A stretch of DNA of 64,000 nt. It comes from Prorocentrum cordatum. Its lineage: Eukaryota; Sar; Dinophyceae; Prorocentrales; Prorocentraceae. The stretch is taken from positions 674,245 to 738,244 of the forward strand of contig CAUYUJ010014760.1 in the NCBI GenBank assembly GCA_963575745.1, written 5' to 3'. The position numbers were made by a program, and so were the translations under genes. This document shows positions 30,286 through 41,884 of the stretch, piece by piece (position 1 is the first letter of the stretch; each line of letters begins with the position of its first letter). A model generated the notes under the pieces. The model saw only the letters and a program-made list of their open reading frames with translations, was not told where the DNA came from and did no database searches.

Positions 30286-32790
30286 CAAATACCGGATTGC
30301 ACCATCGAGCGAAGCAGCAGAATGGCTGACCACTCGCAGTGCACATGTACTTCAAGTGTGGTCCAGGCGTGGTTCAGGTATGGCGCAGGTATGGTTCAGG
30401 TGTGGTTCAGGTGTGAATCAAATGTAGTTCAGGAATTGTACCATCGAGCGAAGCAGCAGCATGGCTGATCACTCGCAGTTCGTATGTATTTCAAGTGTGG
30501 TTCAGGTGTGGTTCAGGTATGGTTCAGGTGTTGTTCGGGTGTGGTTCAAGTATGGTTCAAGTGTGGTTCAAGTGTACTCAGGAGAGGCACCGTCGAGCGG
30601 AGCAGCAGCATGGCTGATCACCCGCAGTGCGCGTGTACTTCAAGTGTGGCTCAGGTATGGTTCAGGTGTGGTTCATGTGTGTTTCAAGTATGGTTCAAGT
30701 GTGGTGCAAGTGTAGCTCACGAGTTGTGCCATCGAGCGAAGCAGCAGCATGGCTGACCGCTCGCAGTGCGCATGTACTTCTAGTGTAGCTCAGGTGTGGT
30801 CCAGGTATGATTCAGGTATGGTTCGAGGTATGGTTCAGGTATGGTTCAGGTGTGGTTCAAGAATGCTTCAAGTGTGGTTCAAGTGTAGTTCAGGACTTGT
30901 ACCATCGAGCGAAGCAGCAGCATGGCTGATCACTCGCAGTGCGCATGTACTTCAAGTGTGCTTCAGACGTAGCTCAGGTATGGTTCAGGTGTGGTTGCGG
31001 TGTGCTTCAAATATGTTTCAAGTGTGGTCAAGAGTAGCCCAGGAATTGCACCATCGAGCGAGGCAGCAGCATTGCTGATCACTCGCGGTGCGCATGTGCT
31101 TCAAGTGAGGTTCAGGTGTGATTCAGGTGTGGTTCAGGTGTGGTTCAGGTGTGGTTCAAGTTTGGTTCAAGTGTGGTTCAAGTGTGGTTCAAGTGTAGTT
31201 GAGGAGTTGTACCATCTAAGGGCGCAGCAGCATGGCTGATCACTGGCAGCGCACATTTACTTCAAGTGTGGTTCAGGTGTGGTCCAGGTATGGTCCAGGT
31301 GTGGTTCAGGCGTGGTTCAAGTATGGTTCAAGTGTGGTTCAAGTGTAGTTCACGAATTGTACCATCGAGGGAAGCAGCAGCATGGCTGATAACTCGCAGT
31401 GCGCGTGTACTTCAAGTGTGGTGCAGGTGTGGTTCAGGTATTGTTGAGGTGTGGTGCAGGTGTGGTTCAAGTACGGTTCCAATGTGTTTCAAGTGTAGCT
31501 CACGAATTGTACCATCGAGCGGAGCAGCAGCATGGCTGATCACTGGCAGCACACATGTACTTCAAGTGTGGTTCAGGTGTGGTTCAGGTATGGTCCAGGT
31601 GTGGTTCAGGTGTGGACCAGGTGTGTATCAAATGTAATTCAAGAATTGTACCATCGAGCGAAGCAGCAACATGGCTGATCACTCGCAGTGCGTATGTGTT
31701 TCAGCTGTGGCTCAGGTGTGGTTCAGGTATGGTTCAGGTGTGGTTCAGGTGTGGTTCAAGTATGCTTCAAGTGAAGCTCAAGTGTAGTTGAGCCGTTGTA
31801 CCATCTAAGGACGCGGCAGCATGGCTGATCACCCGCAGTGCGCGTGTACTTCAAGTGTGGTTCAGGTATAGTTCAGGTGTGGTTCAAGCATGGCTCAAGT
31901 ATGGCTCAAGCGTTGTTCAAGTGTAGTTCAGGAATTGTACCATCGATCGAAGCAGCAGCATGGCTGACCACTCGCAGTGCGCATGTACTTCAAGTGTGGC
32001 TCAGGTGTGGTTCAGGTATGGTTCAGGTGTGGTTCATGTGTGTTTCAAGTATGGTGCAAGTGTGGTTCAAGTGTAGCTCAGGACTTGTACCATCGAGCGA
32101 AGCAGCAGCATGGCTGACCACTCGCAGTGCGCATGTACTTCAAGTGTGGTTCAGGTGTGGTCCAGGTATGGTTCAGGTGTGGTTCAGGCGTGGTTCAGGT
32201 GTGGTTCAAGTTTGGTTGAAGTGTGGTTCCAGTGTGGTTCAAGTGTAGTTGAGGAGTTGTACCATCTAAGGACGCAGCAGCATGGCTGATCACTCGCAGT
32301 GCGCGTGTACTTCAAGTGTGGTTCAGGTGTGGTTCAGGTGTGGTTCAAGCAAGGTTCAGGTGTGTATCAGGTGTTGTTCAGGTGTGGTTCAAGCATGGTT
32401 CAAGTGTGGTTCAGGTGTGGTTCAGGTGTGGTTCAAGCATGGTTCAAGTATGGTTCAAGTGTGGTTCAACTGTGGTTCAAATGTAGTTCAGGAGTTGCGC
32501 CATCGAGGGGCGCAGCAGCATGGCTGATCGCTCGCAGCGCGCGTGTACTTCAAGTGTGGTTCAGGTGAGGTGTGGTTCAGGAGTGGTTCAGATGTGGTTC
32601 AGATGTGGTTCAGGCGTGGTTCAAGTATGGTTCAAGTGTGGTTCAAGTGTAGTTCAAGAATTGTACTATCGAGGGAAGCAGCAGCATGGCTGATAACTCG
32701 CAGTGCGAGTGTGCTTCACAAGTGGTTCAGGTATGGTTCAGGTGTGGTTCAGGTATGGTTCAGGCGTTTTTCAGGTGTGGTTCAAGTGTG
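30286..32790 (+). repeat. Two-level satellite array, left block
   Basis: About 16 higher-order units of roughly 130-240 bp. Each starts near ATGGCTGATCACTCGCAGTG and TGTACTTCAAGTG, continues with eight or so 11-bp subrepeats of GTGGTTCAGGT or GTGGTTCAAGT, and ends with GGAATTGTACCATCGAGCG and AAGCAGCAGC. Three end variants occur (CGAGCGAAGC, CGAGGGAAGC and CTAAGGACGC). Thirty-three bases of subrepeat spell a repeating VQVWFRCGSGM-like peptide, so frames of about 100 codons stay open, but the units differ in length and frame. It is not a gene. Confidence 0.95.
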
Positions 32791-33470
32791 GCTCAAGGCG
32801 GTTCAAGCGCGGGCGCGCTTCCGGCGCACTTGAGGCGGAGTTTGCGCGTAACACAGGCGCGCTCGTTCGCGCGGGCCTCTCCCGATCGCGCGCGCTATGT
32901 CGGCGCGGCGTCGCCGACGTCACTATGGCGGTCGGCCCCCGTTGTTGCGCCCGAACCGACGACCGCGCCGGATCCCGCGCGCGCGCGGCCCGCGGCGGCG
33001 CGCCACCTCGCCCTGCCCTGACTGCGCGCCAGCGCCCTGCTGGTCGCGATGGAGCGCCGAATAACGCGCGCCCCGCGGCAATGCAGACGCGGTCCACACA
33101 CCTGGGAATCGCGCGCGGAGACATGGATCGAGGAATTTATAAAATCATAAGAGAATGTACAACATGGGCCAACACCGCAACCCTCCCGATACAAAATGGT
33201 GCCACGCGCCCTGTGCCCCATACAAAACGGCGCGACGCGCCAGGCGTCCTGGTAAGGCAGCAGCGCCAGCGTAGCTTCGACGGCCCGCGCGTTCCGAGCT
33301 GAATCCGAATGCAATGAGACGCGCCGCGCGGGCGGCGTTCGCCCGCGATCCATGGCGCCCCCAGCCCGGGGCCTCCTGCCGCAGAGAGGGGCATCGTCGG
33401 CCGCGTCTGTAAAAACGGCGCCCCCCTTTGCGACGGCGCGTTCGCGCGTTCGACGTGCCACGCGGCCATG
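32791..33470. other. Non-repetitive segment interrupting the satellite
   Basis: About 680 bp of GC-rich sequence (CGCGCG words) between subrepeats on both sides. Plus and minus frames are open but composition-driven. No target duplication was found at the junctions, so insertion, or divergence of a former stretch of array, are both possible. Confidence 0.6.
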
Positions 33471-35125
33471 CGGATGTGGTTCAGGTGTGGTTCAGGTGTG
33501 GTTCAGGCGTGGTTCAACTATGGTTCAGGTGCGGTTCAAGTGTAGAGCAAGACCTGTTCCATCGAGGGACGCAGCGGCATGGCTGATCGCTCGCAGTGCG
33601 CGTGTACTTCAAGTGTGGTTCAGGTACGTTTCAGCTGTGGTTCAGGTGAGGTTCAGGTGTGGTTCAGGCGTGGTCCAAGCGTGGTTCAATCGTGGTTGAA
33701 ATGTATTTCAGGACCTGTTCCATCGAGGGACGCAGCAGCATGGCTGATCACCCACAGTGCGCGTGTACTCCAGGTGCGGTTCAGGTGTGGTTCAGGTGTG
33801 GAACAGGCGTGGTTCAAGCGTGGTTCAACTTTGGTCCAGAAATTTTTCCACCGAGGGACGCAACAGCATGGCTGATCACTCGCAATAAGCGTGTACTTCA
33901 AGTATTGCTCTGGTGTGGTTCTGGTGTGGTTCAGGTGTGGTTCAGGTGTGGTTCACGTGTGGTTCAGGCGTGGTTCAAGTGTGGCTCAGGAGCTGCACCG
34001 TCGAGGGACGCAGCAGCATGGCTGATACCTCGCAGTGCGCGTGCACTTCCCGTGGTTCAGGTGTGGTTCAGGTGTGGTTCAGCGGTGGTTCAGGTGTGGT
34101 TCAGGTGTGGTTCAGGCGTGGTTCAAGCGTGTTTCAATTGTGGTGCAAGCGCGGTTCAAGTGTGGTTCAGGAACGGTACCATCGAGGGACGCAGCGGCAT
34201 GGCTGATCACTCGCAGCGCGCGTGTACTTCAAGTGTGGTTCAGGGGTGTATCAGTTGTGGTTCAGGTGTGGTTCAACTGTGGTTCAAGTGTGGTTCAAGT
34301 GTAGTTCAGGAATTGTACCATCGAGATAAGCAGCAGCATGGCTGACCACTCGCAGTGCGCATGTACTTCGAGTGTGGTTCAGGTGTGGTTCAGATATGTT
34401 CCAGGTGCGTTTCAGATGTGGTTCAGGTGTGGTTCAAGTCACGCAGTGCGCATGTACTTCGAGTGTGGTTCAGGTGTGGTTCAGATATGTTTCAGGTGCG
34501 GTTCAGATGTGGTTCAGGTGTGGTTCAAGTGTGGTTCAAGTGTAGTTCAGGAATTGTACCGTCGAGCGAAGCAGCAGCATGGCTGGTCACTCGCAGCGCG
34601 CATGTACTTCAAGTGTGGTGCTTGCGTGGTTCAGGGCATGGTTCAGGTGTGGTTCAGGTGTGGTTCAAGTATGGTCCAAGGGTGGTTCAAGTGTAGTTCA
34701 GGAAGTGTACCATCAAGCGAGGCAGCAGCATGGCTGACCACTCGCAGTGCGCATGTACTTCACATGTGGTTCAGGTGTGCCTCAGGTATGGTTCAGGTGT
34801 GGTACAAGTATGGCTCAAGTGTGTTTCAAGTGTAGTTCAGGAATTGTACCACCGAGCGAAGATGCAGCATGTCTGATCACTCGCATTGCGCATGTAATTC
34901 AAGTGTGGTTCGGGTGTGGTTCAGGTGTGGTTCACGTGTGGTTCAGGTATGGTTCAAGTGCGGTTCAAGTGTAGTTCAGGAATTGTACCATCGAACGAAG
35001 CATCAGCATGGCTGATCACCCGCAGTGCGCGTGTACTTCAAGTGTGAAACAGGTGTGGTTCAAGTATGGTACAAGCGTGGTTCAAATGTGAAGTGTGCCA
35101 TCGAGGGACGCAGCGGCAGGGCGGG
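33471..35125 (+). repeat. Two-level satellite array, right block
   Basis: About 10 further units of the same satellite. The first five (to about 34,200) carry the unit end CGAGGGACGCAGC, the next ones return to CGAGCGAAGCAGC, and the last again has GGGACGCAGCGG. A partial unit is duplicated at 34,340-34,560 (GTACTTCGAGTG occurs twice about 100 bp apart). Confidence 0.95.
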
Positions 35126-38090
35126 CGTGTCCGTAGCGGGCCATGGCGCCGTATGGGGGGCCAGAGTCCCCGCGTAAACATATTTCGTTACCGCGAAGCC
35201 CCACGAAGCGCGGAGCCGCGCGGCACCTCGCGGCACCGCGCGGCATCTCGGGGCACGAAGCGCCTACCAGCTTGGGAAAACGTTGCTGCACGGCCCTGCG
35301 CGAAACCGCACTGCGCGGCGCGACGCGGCGCCGCGGGAACCGAACGGGCGTCATTTTGGAATGAAGGTTGCGTGCCATGCGGGGAAACGGATAGTGCTAC
35401 GCGCGCGCGACGCCAGCCTGACGCGCGTAAACGAACAGTGGGATGTCGCTGCTCTGCAATGTTGACGCGTTGCGCTCACGCGCGCAGGCAAATCCAACGA
35501 GGCGCCCCCTTCCTATCTCAAATGTGGCCGCAGCGGCCCCCGCGTTGCCATCCAGCTGGAGACCGTTCCAACCTAGAGCGCGCGCTCGTGACAAGTTTGC
35601 CAGAATGCGCGCCCATCGTTGGGTGGCGGGCAGACGTCGGACGCCCCGTATACGTGCAACGGTGGGATGAATGGCGCCACGCGGCGCGGTGATATGAACG
35701 CCGTTGCATATTGCATGGGTTGCGGCCAATGCTGTTACATGCGCGATGGCGCGGCGGTCTCTCCTTTTTCTGGTTCTGCAACTGCTACTGTTTAAATACT
35801 TCCGGGGCCATCAGGGAACCGGGCGTGTGCGCCAATTCTCTATAAGGGACACAGGCGTGTGACTTGATTCTCTACAATTAAGGTCTCGCGCGCAGCATCT
35901 CAATGCCTCAGCAGCCTGCAGTCGACGCTCGAATGCCCTGTCCTCTAGCGCCTCGCACCTAGAAGCGACATGGCCGAGCGCACTGGCATCGCGTGGCGCC
36001 CCATGCAAGACAGTCCCTGAACGCAGACATCATCGCGAAATCCAGCTTCGCGTCGCTTGCCATCGCGAGAGCGGCGGGGCCACCAGGCAGAACGCATGCA
36101 AAAGAAACGACAATCCAAAGCACCGCAGCCCATGCTGCACATGGCCGCGCCAGGAGCCACCTAGAACTCCATGGGATCGCGCAGACGCACAAGCGCAGCT
36201 CTACTTTTTGGGATGCAAGCGCGACGCGCGTGTCCTTACTGGAACCACCAGGGGGGGGCACGCGTGTGCCTCCATTTTCTACGAGCAGGGGCCTCTGTTC
36301 CGTAAACCGATGCCTTGCTACTCGGGCCGCAGACGCAAGGGCTGAACGCGCGCCCAATGACGCGGGAGAATTGATGGCCCGGGGTCACTTGGTTGGAGAG
36401 GTGGAAGTGACGTGCCTTGACCTGGTGAGTGGGAGAGGCGGTGATGGATGGAGATAGACCTAAGGATGCGCGCACCTTTCTGGCGCCATCGCCCCGAGGC
36501 TCGCCGCGGCCACGATCCGCGGGGGGCGCCCCGATCCCGAACTCCGCGCGCGATCTTCTCGATGAGCACGCCAGACTAGGCGCCGCCGGTGGGCGAGGGC
36601 TGCGTTGACTCCTCGCTGGCGTCAGCCGCGCGGAATGGCCGCGCTGGCGCGCCAACGCTTGACCTTCGCCCCAACATTGCGGGACTTCCTCTTCTTCTTG
36701 GAAGATCGGCGCTGTTCCACTGGCATGTGGACTCCACAGTCTCCTCCTCTTGCTTGGGCTCGCCCTTTCTCGCGTCCGCATGCTCGCCGGCTGTCCCAGC
36801 AGCGTGCTCGAAGAGGCCGAGGGGGGCCATGGCCCTTGTCCACGGCCAATACGGGCGCAGGGTCGACGTGCGAGACGCAGCCGGCCGGCCTCCAGCCCGA
36901 ACCGCGAGCCACGTTTGACTTGTCGCCGCCAGCCCAACGATCCAAAGACCGCGCCTGAACCTTTGGCGAGAGGCGGCGACGAGGAAGCGTCTGCGGCAAG
37001 CGCCTACCCAGAGGTGACAGAGAGCACATCTAACGCAGAGACATCGCCGTCGGCCATACGCGGTCGCGCAGCAGGCTCTTGGACGAGGGGTGCCGAGGGG
37101 CGGGGGGCCCACGGGTGCCGACCGAGCCTTGGCGGCGAGCTGGCGTCTGCGAAAGACAAACAGCGGCGGCGCTCGATGCTGAGCAGAGCGCTCTGCGGCA
37201 TTGCGTCGTTCAACCACCCTGACCCCCTGCGAGCCTTGAACATGAGCTTGGGATACAGATGACTATGAAATGCACGCTTTGCCTCGTCGAGCTGCTGCCC
37301 GCGACGCGGCCGCCCATCGGAAACCCGCCTGGGAGTGGGCCATGACTGACCGCCCGTTTGGCCGCCAACTCTCGCGCGGATCCCTGGCGAAGAAGTGCTG
37401 GGAGCGTGGCCCGGGTCGACCTGCGGGCGTCGCGGGGGACGGCCTGCCTTCTGAGAGCGCCGCGCCCTCCTTGGATGACAGCGACGAGGAGGCGGCGGCC
37501 CTGGACATTCGGACGCCTTCTCCGCGGCGCGTCGGCACGCGCGCGCGGCGGCGGGCAGCCGCCAACGCGCCGCGACGCGCGCCCGGGGCCCGCGCGCGAG
37601 CCCCGCGGCGCGCGAGCCGCAGCGGCGGCACAGCGCGCTCCGACTTGGCGGCGCGCAAGCCTGATGGCCAGAGATGGGCGGCGGCATCGTGAATGCCTAT
37701 CCCGGATCCTTCCAACATTTCCGAATCAAACGCGCCCAAGCATATGCCCACCTACGCCCCAGCCATAGCAAATGCCGACCTCTGCAACAGAAAACTACTC
37801 ACAACATGATATCCCGAACTGTCGTGCTACTCGTACCTCTCGACCATCGCGTGCCGTAAAACGCGCCTGCCGACAGAGGGGGATGAGGAAGGGCCGATTG
37901 TTCCGAGGATAATGGAACACACGCAGTTCCTGAATGAATAAAAGTATGCCAGTCGCCCCGAGGTCGGCCGGCGCTGATGCCCTGATTGCGCGGCGAGCTC
38001 GCCGGCTGGCGCGAGGGCAACTGCGCGCGGCGCGAGCGGCCGCCGACGGAAGCCGACGGCCATGAAAAGCATGCATATATGTACAGATAG
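35126..38090. other. Unassigned GC-rich region
   Basis: No family motif. Long frames occur on both strands (for example 36,937-36,236 minus, 37,687-37,004 minus, 37,270-37,692 plus) because of GCG-rich composition, and they are Arg/Ala/Pro-rich. No tandem repeats are visible. The inverted partner of the word at 29.29 kb lies at 36,288-36,320. Confidence 0.4.
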
Positions 38091-38091
38091 A

Positions 38092-38093
38092 TA

Positions 38094-38133
<40 letters not shown>

Positions 38134-38165
38134 CATACCTATGTATGTATGTATGTAAATATATA
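38092..38165. repeat. (TA)n followed by (TATG)n
   Basis: About 30 bases of TA dinucleotide from 38,098, then ACACATACATACC and ATGTATGTATGTATG. A typical compound microsatellite, similar to that at 28.5 kb. Confidence 0.95.
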
Positions 38166-39069
38166 CGCCGTTGGCCAGTCCATCCGCGATCGCACAACGG
38201 GCGTCTCCCCAGCTGAGGGCCCATAATTGGCCCAAGCTCAGGAGGTCGCGGAGCATGAGCACACGCGGCAGCAGTGAGAGCGTTCTGCTGTATGCATGAG
38301 CATGCGCGGCAGCAGTGCGACGGCCGTGACCGCCCCCATCGAGTCGAGGCAGAGCTCAATTTACAACGCGAATGGCGTCTGACCATCTCGGCACCGACGC
38401 GCGGCATCAGGGCCTGGAGGTGATTCGAGAACTTCGTGGAGCGCGATGACCAGAGCGAGGTCGCGATCCGTTGACCTGATCGCGGCCGTCTGCTCACTTG
38501 TGGGATAGCTTCGCGCGACTGTTTTGAACGCTCTGCGAGGCCAGTCCAGTAAGTGACGCGTTTGCTTTCCAGCGACCGCCAGGTGGTTCTCGGCATCTCT
38601 GGCGCCCGTGCGCAGGAAGGTGGCCTCTCGCCAAGCTCACCCCGCGTCGGCGCCTTCCGGTTGTTCATTTCGGAATGTCCGCGTCGCTGCGCGTTGCGAG
38701 TTTGTGCGCATGGTTGGAAGACTCGACGCGCACCGGCGCGTCTTGCGCCCGTGTCGTGAGTGCGTTGAGCTCCCGCATGCGGCCGCGCGCCGGCGGCGAT
38801 GCGCGGCGCTGAGGTGCGACTGCGTAGACGCCCAAGTCGATTTGGGCGATGAGCGCGGAAGCCAGCGCCATCAACAGACTCAGGCGCAGCGCGGCCAGGC
38901 TCTCCGAAGGCGAGCGCGGAGTTGGACATGCCAGACAGCTCGAAGCCCCCCGCTTGGTTTCATAACCTGAATGTAATCAATATGGCCCAGCTCATATCCG
39001 ACACTGTACGCGAAGAGATGACGCGTTCCACAGCAGGTGAGAGCACCTCCGCTAACATCTATTTCACCC
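38166..39069. other. Unassigned sequence
   Basis: Apparent frames on both strands lack motifs. The minus frame down to 37,799 mixes TA-repeat codons and is not believable. Confidence 0.35.
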
Positions 39070-40148
39070 TCACCGAATGCATCCTCGAAGCACTGACGCA
39101 ACTTGGCCTGTCACTTGGGTGGTCCGGGCATGGAATATCGTCGACGTGCTAGGTGGCCAGTAGAACGCGATCATCTCTGCGTTTGGCGATGAGCATGTTG
39201 TCGCATAATGTTTGAATGGATTGGTACATTCGATTGGTGGCCTTGGTGTGTTGGATGGACAATCGCCTCGGGGCATCTCTGCACCAGTGCGTGGTTCCTC
39301 CACGCTAAGAATTTCGAGTGCTGGGTCGAAGTCTGCTAGCCCCGTCACTCTTCGCAGGACTGCGACGGCGTCGGGGGAGAGCTCCAAAGCAACCTCGCGC
39401 TCCTCCTCACCCGCTGCCTCCGCAAATTCCTGGTAGTTGACGCCTTTTGCAGGAATGCCTCCCTGCCGCTCCGCGCATCGATCGCCCATCCTCGGAAGAC
39501 CGCTCCGGGCGCAATCACGCGCTGGGGGAATCGCGATGAGGTGCCTGCGAGCGCGGCGACGAGATCGGCGTCGGCGCCCCTGAAGCTTCGGATGGCCCGC
39601 CCAATGTGAACGATCCGAGACTTCTGGGGGAAGTCCGTTTTGATTCGCATCAATTTCCACACGCCTACCCACGCGCAGTCAAGGGCGTCGCGCATTCCTC
39701 GGCGCGGGCGCGGCAAGATGCAATCGTGATCTACCCATGCACTCGACGGCAGCGACTGCTGCTGCGCGCTCTCGAAATTCTTCGGGGGCGAGCAAGTCCG
39801 CGTCGCGTTCGACCAGTGCGTCGCGGCTCCTGCCGCGTAGGCCTGGAGGCTCGAACAGTCACCGTCGGGGGCAGGACGATCCAACGTGAGTTTGCGCACC
39901 TCGCCTGGGGCCAACATGCCCGCGCAGGCGCCCCTGGCATCATCGGCGCCATGGGTCGCAGCGATCTCGAGAGGCGCAACACCCACTGTGAAGTAGCGGC
40001 GGCGCTGGCCCATCCCCGTGGACAGGACTTGCGGTAGTGGACGTGACCTAGCAGAGCCTCCGAACCTGAAATTTCCTCCGAGGTGACTGACTCCGCGAGC
40101 ACGGCATGCTTCATAACTGCCCGTTGGACAGGCGATGTGGAAGTCCAC
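39070..40148 (-). pseudogene. Coding-like relic of unknown family
   Basis: Two minus frames (40,148-39,345 and 39,672-39,070) look like one damaged protein. They give MRIKTDFPQKSRIVHIGRAI, RGADADLVAALAGTSSRFPQ, VIAPGAVFRGWAIDARSGRE, then in the second frame GVNYQEFAEAAGEEEREVAL and VLRRVTGLADFDPALEILSV with EEPRTGAEM. Amino-acid balance is that of a real protein. It may be another copia pol or gag segment, but no catalytic motif can be matched, so I leave it unnamed. A one-base frameshift lies near 39,440. Confidence 0.4.
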
Positions 40149-40590
40149 CGCGCGGTGTCGACGAGGTAGCCAGCGCTCAACGAGTCATCGCGGGGCCCCT
40201 CCTCGATGGGGGGTGCCCCCCCATCGCCGCGCGCGGAGTCGGCGGGGCGCGCGCCGGTTTCCGAAAATCAGCGCCGCATCCCCGAGCGCCTGCAACCCAG
40301 TGCTCATCTCCCACGAGGTCTCCGCAACAAAGCCCAGCTACCTCTCGCCGCGGTCGGAAACGACGAACTCGACGAGGCTCGGTCGGTCAGCCTCGAAGCC
40401 CCACGGGGCGTCCGTCTACTTCGCGATGGCCCAGTCGCCACCGCGCCAGGAGCGCGCCGTCTCGACTGTCTCCAGCCACGACGCGCTCGAGGCCGCGGGC
40501 GACCTGGGTGTTCGCGACACCGTCGAGATTGAAGACGTACCTGGCTGAATGCTGTGAGCGAGGGGCCGACCGCCCCAGCATTCCTATAGT
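40149..40590. other. Unassigned GC-rich sequence
   Basis: Overlapping plus frames without motif; nothing can be supported. Confidence 0.3.
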
Positions 40591-40597
40591 CCTACCA

Positions 40598-40745
40598 CGA
40601 CATGTTCTTAGAACCCAAAAGTATTCGAATGACGAAAACAACGTTCTCAACACATTAACCCGATGCGTTAAAACAAAACAGCCTCCGCCGGAAATGTTCT
40701 AATAACATTTCGTGCAAACCACAGAAGGTTCTTATAACATTGTTT
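40598..40745. repeat. AT-richer island with recurring GTTCT-AAC words
   Basis: Near-palindromic words recur at irregular 40-50 bp steps: TGTTCTTAGAACC, CGTTCTCAACACATT, TGTTCTAATAACATTT and GGTTCTTATAACATTG. The island is much less GC-rich than its surroundings. It may be the decayed end of a transposon; no terminal repeat pair was found. Confidence 0.4.
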
Positions 40746-41740
40746 GGTAAGGCTAGAGGCGGGACAGGACGCATAGTCACTGCTTGAATACTCGAGGCTC
40801 AAGGCCGCAGACCACTAGTTGGCGGTGGCAGCGACGACCGCGCCGGCGCTTGCATGGCCAAAGAGTTGAATGATCCTAGCCGCGAGGCTCATCATGTACT
40901 ATTCTACCCGCATCCATGCCCGCCCATGGGGCGTAGCAAGCTGGCTCGAAATCCCAGATACCAATCCAGCAAAGTCCACGAGACGTCGCACATCTCCGAG
41001 GGGCGCATCTGTTTGGCGCCACGATAGCTGATGGACACTGGGACTAATTTGGCACTCGTCCTGACGACTGCGGCTGGACCGCTCCGCCCGCTCACATCTT
41101 TGGTGGGTGGAGCACTGTAGAAATCGACCAACTGGCTTTTAGTCCAGGGTCTGCCCTGCGACTGTAGCGCTGGTCCTGCAGGCTCGGCTGATGCGGGCGA
41201 TGGCCAGCCGGCGCGAATCGCAGGACACGCGTGCCGCGTCGCCTGGGAGTGCCAGCACGTCTGGCGGTCCCCGCGGTTGCCCTCCGAATCGCGCGTTGCG
41301 CGGCGTTGCTCCTCGGTGAGATATGACAGAGTAGCTTGCAAACACAACCCCTGACTGTAGGGCGGGCATGCTGGCCCCTAACCCTTCACGCCGAAGTTGT
41401 TCTTCAATGCAATGCATGGCGCGTCGTAAGAGTGCACCGCGCTGTTCGATCACGCGGGCGCACTGGCCAGGGGCTCGCACACGGACCCCAATGCCGCGTC
41501 GGTCGAAGAATGGCTTAGCTGCAGCACTCAAGATACCACGTTCGCCGCCCGCTATCAATGTCTCAGCGTTCCGAAGATCGAAGATCGAGATCCAACATGC
41601 CAGGATGACAGAGCACAGGCCCCGACAGGAGCAGCGTCCACCATGCCCCTTGGTTCGCCGCCGCAGCGGTGTCCAACGCCCGCCGCCGCGGCCTTGCAAT
41701 CGGATTCCTTGCGCCGCGGCCTTATAACATGATTCGTCAC
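40746..41740. other. Unassigned sequence
   Basis: A 213-codon minus frame (41,780-41,139) and shorter plus frames show no family motif. Nothing else is seen. Confidence 0.35.
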
Positions 41741-41884
41741 GTGGCGGCCTTACAAAAAAAATACTTGTTTTCCCAACCAACCTGCGTTGTTGGGTCCTCG
41801 TTTTGAAGAGAGGGCCCCCGCGTTTCCTCCTCCTCTTCCTCCTCCTTCCCCCCCCTACCCTCCTCTCCCGTGACCCCCCCCCCC
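41741..41884. repeat. Single 32-bp-type unit and pyrimidine tract before the satellite
   Basis: GTGGCGGCCTTACA at 41,741-41,754 matches the unit start of the short arrays at 43.8 and 49.4 kb. A CCTCCTCTTCC and poly-C tract follows (41,823-41,885). Confidence 0.6.

Noticed and set aside
30199-35092. Many VQVWFRCGSG-type frames of 80-230 codons
   Set aside because: Translation of the 11-bp subrepeat (three units make 33 bp). Unit-length changes break the frame; no start or conserved peptide across units.
30286-35125. CRISPR-like repeat arrays
   Set aside because: Repeats are directly tandem with no unique spacers of constant length, and the genome is eukaryotic; the same applies to the arrays at 41.9-45.8 and 49.4-50.6 kb.
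37799-38929. 376-codon minus frame spanning the TA microsatellite
   Set aside because: Includes a run of Tyr-Ile codons from the TA repeat and no motif on either side.
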